Shown here piece by piece: positions 62,618-64,000 of a stretch of DNA of 64,000 nucleotides. Each line of letters begins with the position of its first letter. Within the stretch, counting starts at the first letter, position 1. The notes under the pieces were generated by a model. That model did not search any database and had not been told where the DNA came from. It worked only from the letters and a program-made list of their open reading frames with translations. Source of the stretch: an uncultured Acidobacteriota bacterium (GTDB lineage: Bacteria; Acidobacteriota; CAIWXX01); the NCBI GenBank assembly GCA_903916735.1, contig CAIWXX010000082.1, positions 62,001-126,000 on the forward strand, read 5' to 3'. The translations under genes were made by a program, and so were the position numbers.

Positions 62618-63331
62618 TCAATCTCCACCGTATCGATACCCCAGACCATGCACGGTCTGAATGGCTGAAAATTCCGGATCGATGGAAGCAAACTTCTTTC
62701 GCAGCCTTTTGACGTGACTATCGATCGTGCGATCCGAGACGAATGTATCGTCAGGGTAACCGTCCGACATGAGCTGCCCCCTGGTTTTCACGACACCGGG
62801 GCGTTGCGCGAGAGCTCGCAGGATCGCAAACTCAGTGACTGTCAGATGAACCGCTTTGTCTTTCCAGTGAGCCGAGTAGCGTTCCAGATCCAGATGCAAA
62901 TCCCCGAGGCGCAGGATGTTCTCAGGAGAGGGTGCTAGCTGGCGGTGATTGAGGGCGGTCCGGCGGAGAAGCACCCGAATGCGGGCAATCAGCTCCCGCA
63001 TGGAAAAAGGCTTGCAGAGATAATCATCCGCGCCAAGCTCCAGCCCGAGGACACGATCGAACTCCTCGTCGCGAGACGTTAGAAAAATGATGGGCAGAGT
63101 TTCCGAGAGGCCGCGAAGTTTGCGGCAGAGATCGAGGCCGTCCAGTCGGGGAAGGATGATGTCGAGCACGGCGACATCCGGCAGTTGATGCTGGAAAGCC
63201 TCCCAGGCGCTCTGGCCGTCAGCGTATGTTTCCACGTCGAATTTCTCGCGGCGAAGTGCGAAACCGACTGTTTCTCTGATGTTCTGTTCGTCGTCAACAA
63301 CGGTAACCCGGCTTTGAATGATGGCTTGCAT
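62618..63331 (-). CDS. OmpR-family response regulator (ChvI-like)
   Basis: About 237 residues from ATG 63331 (MQAIIQSRVTVVDDEQNIRE); a longer frame to a TTG at 63376 is less likely. The receiver has VAVLDIILPRLDG with the phospho-Asp and FLTSRDEEFDRVLGLELGAD, then LCKPFSM with the conserved Lys. The winged-helix output domain (LTVTEFAILRALAQRPGVVK, DRTIDSHVKRLRKKFASIDP, VHGLGYRYGGD) is complete. Its histidine kinase gene, 88 bases downstream, is broken, so the regulator may be orphaned or serve another kinase. Confidence 0.93.
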   Translation of the reverse strand: MQAIIQSRVTVVDDEQNIRETVGFALRREKFDVETYADGQSAWEAFQHQLPDVAVLDIILPRLDGLDLCRKLRGLSETLPIIFLTSRDEEFDRVLGLELGADDYLCKPFSMRELIARIRVLLRRTALNHRQLAPSPENILRLGDLHLDLERYSAHWKDKAVHLTVTEFAILRALAQRPGVVKTRGQLMSDGYPDDTFVSDRTIDSHVKRLRKKFASIDPEFSAIQTVHGLGYRYGGD

Positions 63332-63488
63332 TGCCACAAATCTACAACACTCTGTTTTCCGTACACAACTCCTCAATGACCCGCGACGGCCGCATTGCCT
63401 CTTTCTTAATGACCCATTTCCTAACTCACCCCGAAATTCGGAAAATTCCCATACGCGATAGATATGTGACTTTTCATATCAAGAATTC

Positions 63489-63731
63489 ATGCTTAGGGCT
63501 CGCGAAAGATTAACTTCCGGTTTTCAGAGTGGGGTGATTGTGCAGTTCCAGCTTGAGAGGGCCTGGTCCTTGGTGATGAGTGGAAGTCCCTGCGTAGTGA
63601 AGTGCTCCCCCGCAGTTCGGCGATACGCGTGAACTTCCGCATTGGCGATACGGCTCCCTACATCGCCAGCCGCCTTCAAGGCACGGTTACGCTCTATCGG
63701 CTGTAGTTATTTTTGCGCGAGCCCTAAGCAT
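63489..63731. mobile_element. 243-bp element bounded by inverted repeats
   Basis: ATGCTTAGGGCTCGCG at 63489-63504 recurs exactly inverted at 63716-63731. The next ten inner bases are similar (AAAGATTAAC against CAAAAATAAC), so the repeats are about 26 bases. The inside has no intact ORF; the last bases translate as IASRLQGTVTLYRL then stop, which might be a transposase end, but I cannot name it. No direct target repeat is evident. It looks like a MITE or an insertion-sequence remnant. The flanks, 63332-63488 and 63732-63823, show nothing further. Confidence 0.55.
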
Positions 63732-63823
63732 CTAATCTGTTTTTACTCGTCATATTAAATTCTTAATCCCGCCTTAAAAGAAAAAATCGTTGACGGCAGC
63801 CAAATGTTTGTGCGCCTTTCGAA

Positions 63824-64000
63824 TTATCTCGTTGGAGCCGATTGTGTAACCTGGGTGGTGCCTGAAACACTGCCCACATTAGCTGTAACGGTAATCACAA
63901 TATCGCTGGTTGTGTTGTTCTTGAGAACCTTCAGACTATTTTTCGCCTGCCCATTGCTATTTGTAATCTGCGGTGACCCGTTAGTAATTGTTCCGTTATC
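63824..64000 (-). CDS. C-terminal end of an Ig-like-domain protein (continues beyond the window)
   Basis: 58 codons open to the right edge on the minus strand, ending with TAA at 63824-63826. The sequence (DNGTITNGSPQITNSNGQAK, NSLKVLKNNTTSDIVITVTA, NVGSVSGTTQVTQSAPTR) has the Thr/Ser/Asn-rich beta-strand pattern of bacterial Ig-like (Big) domains found in adhesins and other surface proteins. Too little is present to say more. Confidence 0.65.
   Translation of the reverse strand, partial: DNGTITNGSPQITNSNGQAKNSLKVLKNNTTSDIVITVTANVGSVSGTTQVTQSAPTR

Overview
The window looks like part of a moderately GC-rich chromosome of a Gram-negative bacterium, most like an Acidobacteriota-type lineage, and probably anaerobic or fermentative. 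This is inferred from gene content: large Oar-like TonB-dependent receptors with carboxypeptidase-regulatory domains, a GWxTD-domain protein, a tricorn-type protease, a sensor kinase with a giant Reg_prop propeller, a membrane sulfatase-like/TPR protein and an oxygen-sensitive glycyl radical enzyme. No rRNA or marker gene in the window fixes the taxonomy.

Layout, left to right. 1-2800: C-terminal two thirds of a membrane pyrophosphatase and a class I aminotransferase. 3166-14749: a complete Wsp-like chemosensory operon (MCP, CheW, CheR-TPR, Cys-motif CheW, CheA-REC, CheB, output regulator, second MCP). Its output regulator has a WspR-like receiver joined to a PP2C/SpoIIE phosphatase instead of a diguanylate cyclase. 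15-29 kb: KUP potassium transporter, a kinase/M23/aminotransferase triple fusion, a secreted PKD protein, AlkD-like protein, an internally deleted MATE gene, two tRNAs, an acyl-CoA synthetase, a SLOG-like protein of unknown role and a methyltransferase. 28.8-38.6 kb: a formylglycine-generating-enzyme-like lipid/periplasmic protein, Xaa-Pro aminopeptidase, HypD hydroxyproline dehydratase with its HypE activase, and a tricorn protease.

39.3-47.3 kb is the most unusual part. A propeller-type histidine kinase and a LuxR-type response regulator stand at the head of a co-oriented array of small secreted proteins: two paralogous six-repeat propellers, a frameshifted RCC1-like protein, a small secreted protein and decayed copies. 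The same 20-bp inverted repeat, CACTACTT-N4-AAGTAGTG, precedes the regulator and three of the secreted genes, so the region looks like a self-contained regulon.

47.6-64 kb: two TonB-dependent receptors around a PerR-like regulator and a dead catalase; a sulfatase-like/TPR protein; a GWxTD protein; a GntR regulator; an OmpR-type regulator with a wrecked histidine kinase; a small inverted-repeat element; and the end of an Ig-like-domain protein running off the right edge.

Two themes tie genes together. One is possible use of collagen-type peptides: hydroxyproline dehydratase next to Xaa-Pro aminopeptidase, a hydroxylysine-kinase/phospho-lyase-like fusion and a tricorn protease. The other is an unusual amount of gene decay (MATE, catalase, RCC1-like, histidine kinase, remnant copies), which could be real genome erosion or partly assembly error.
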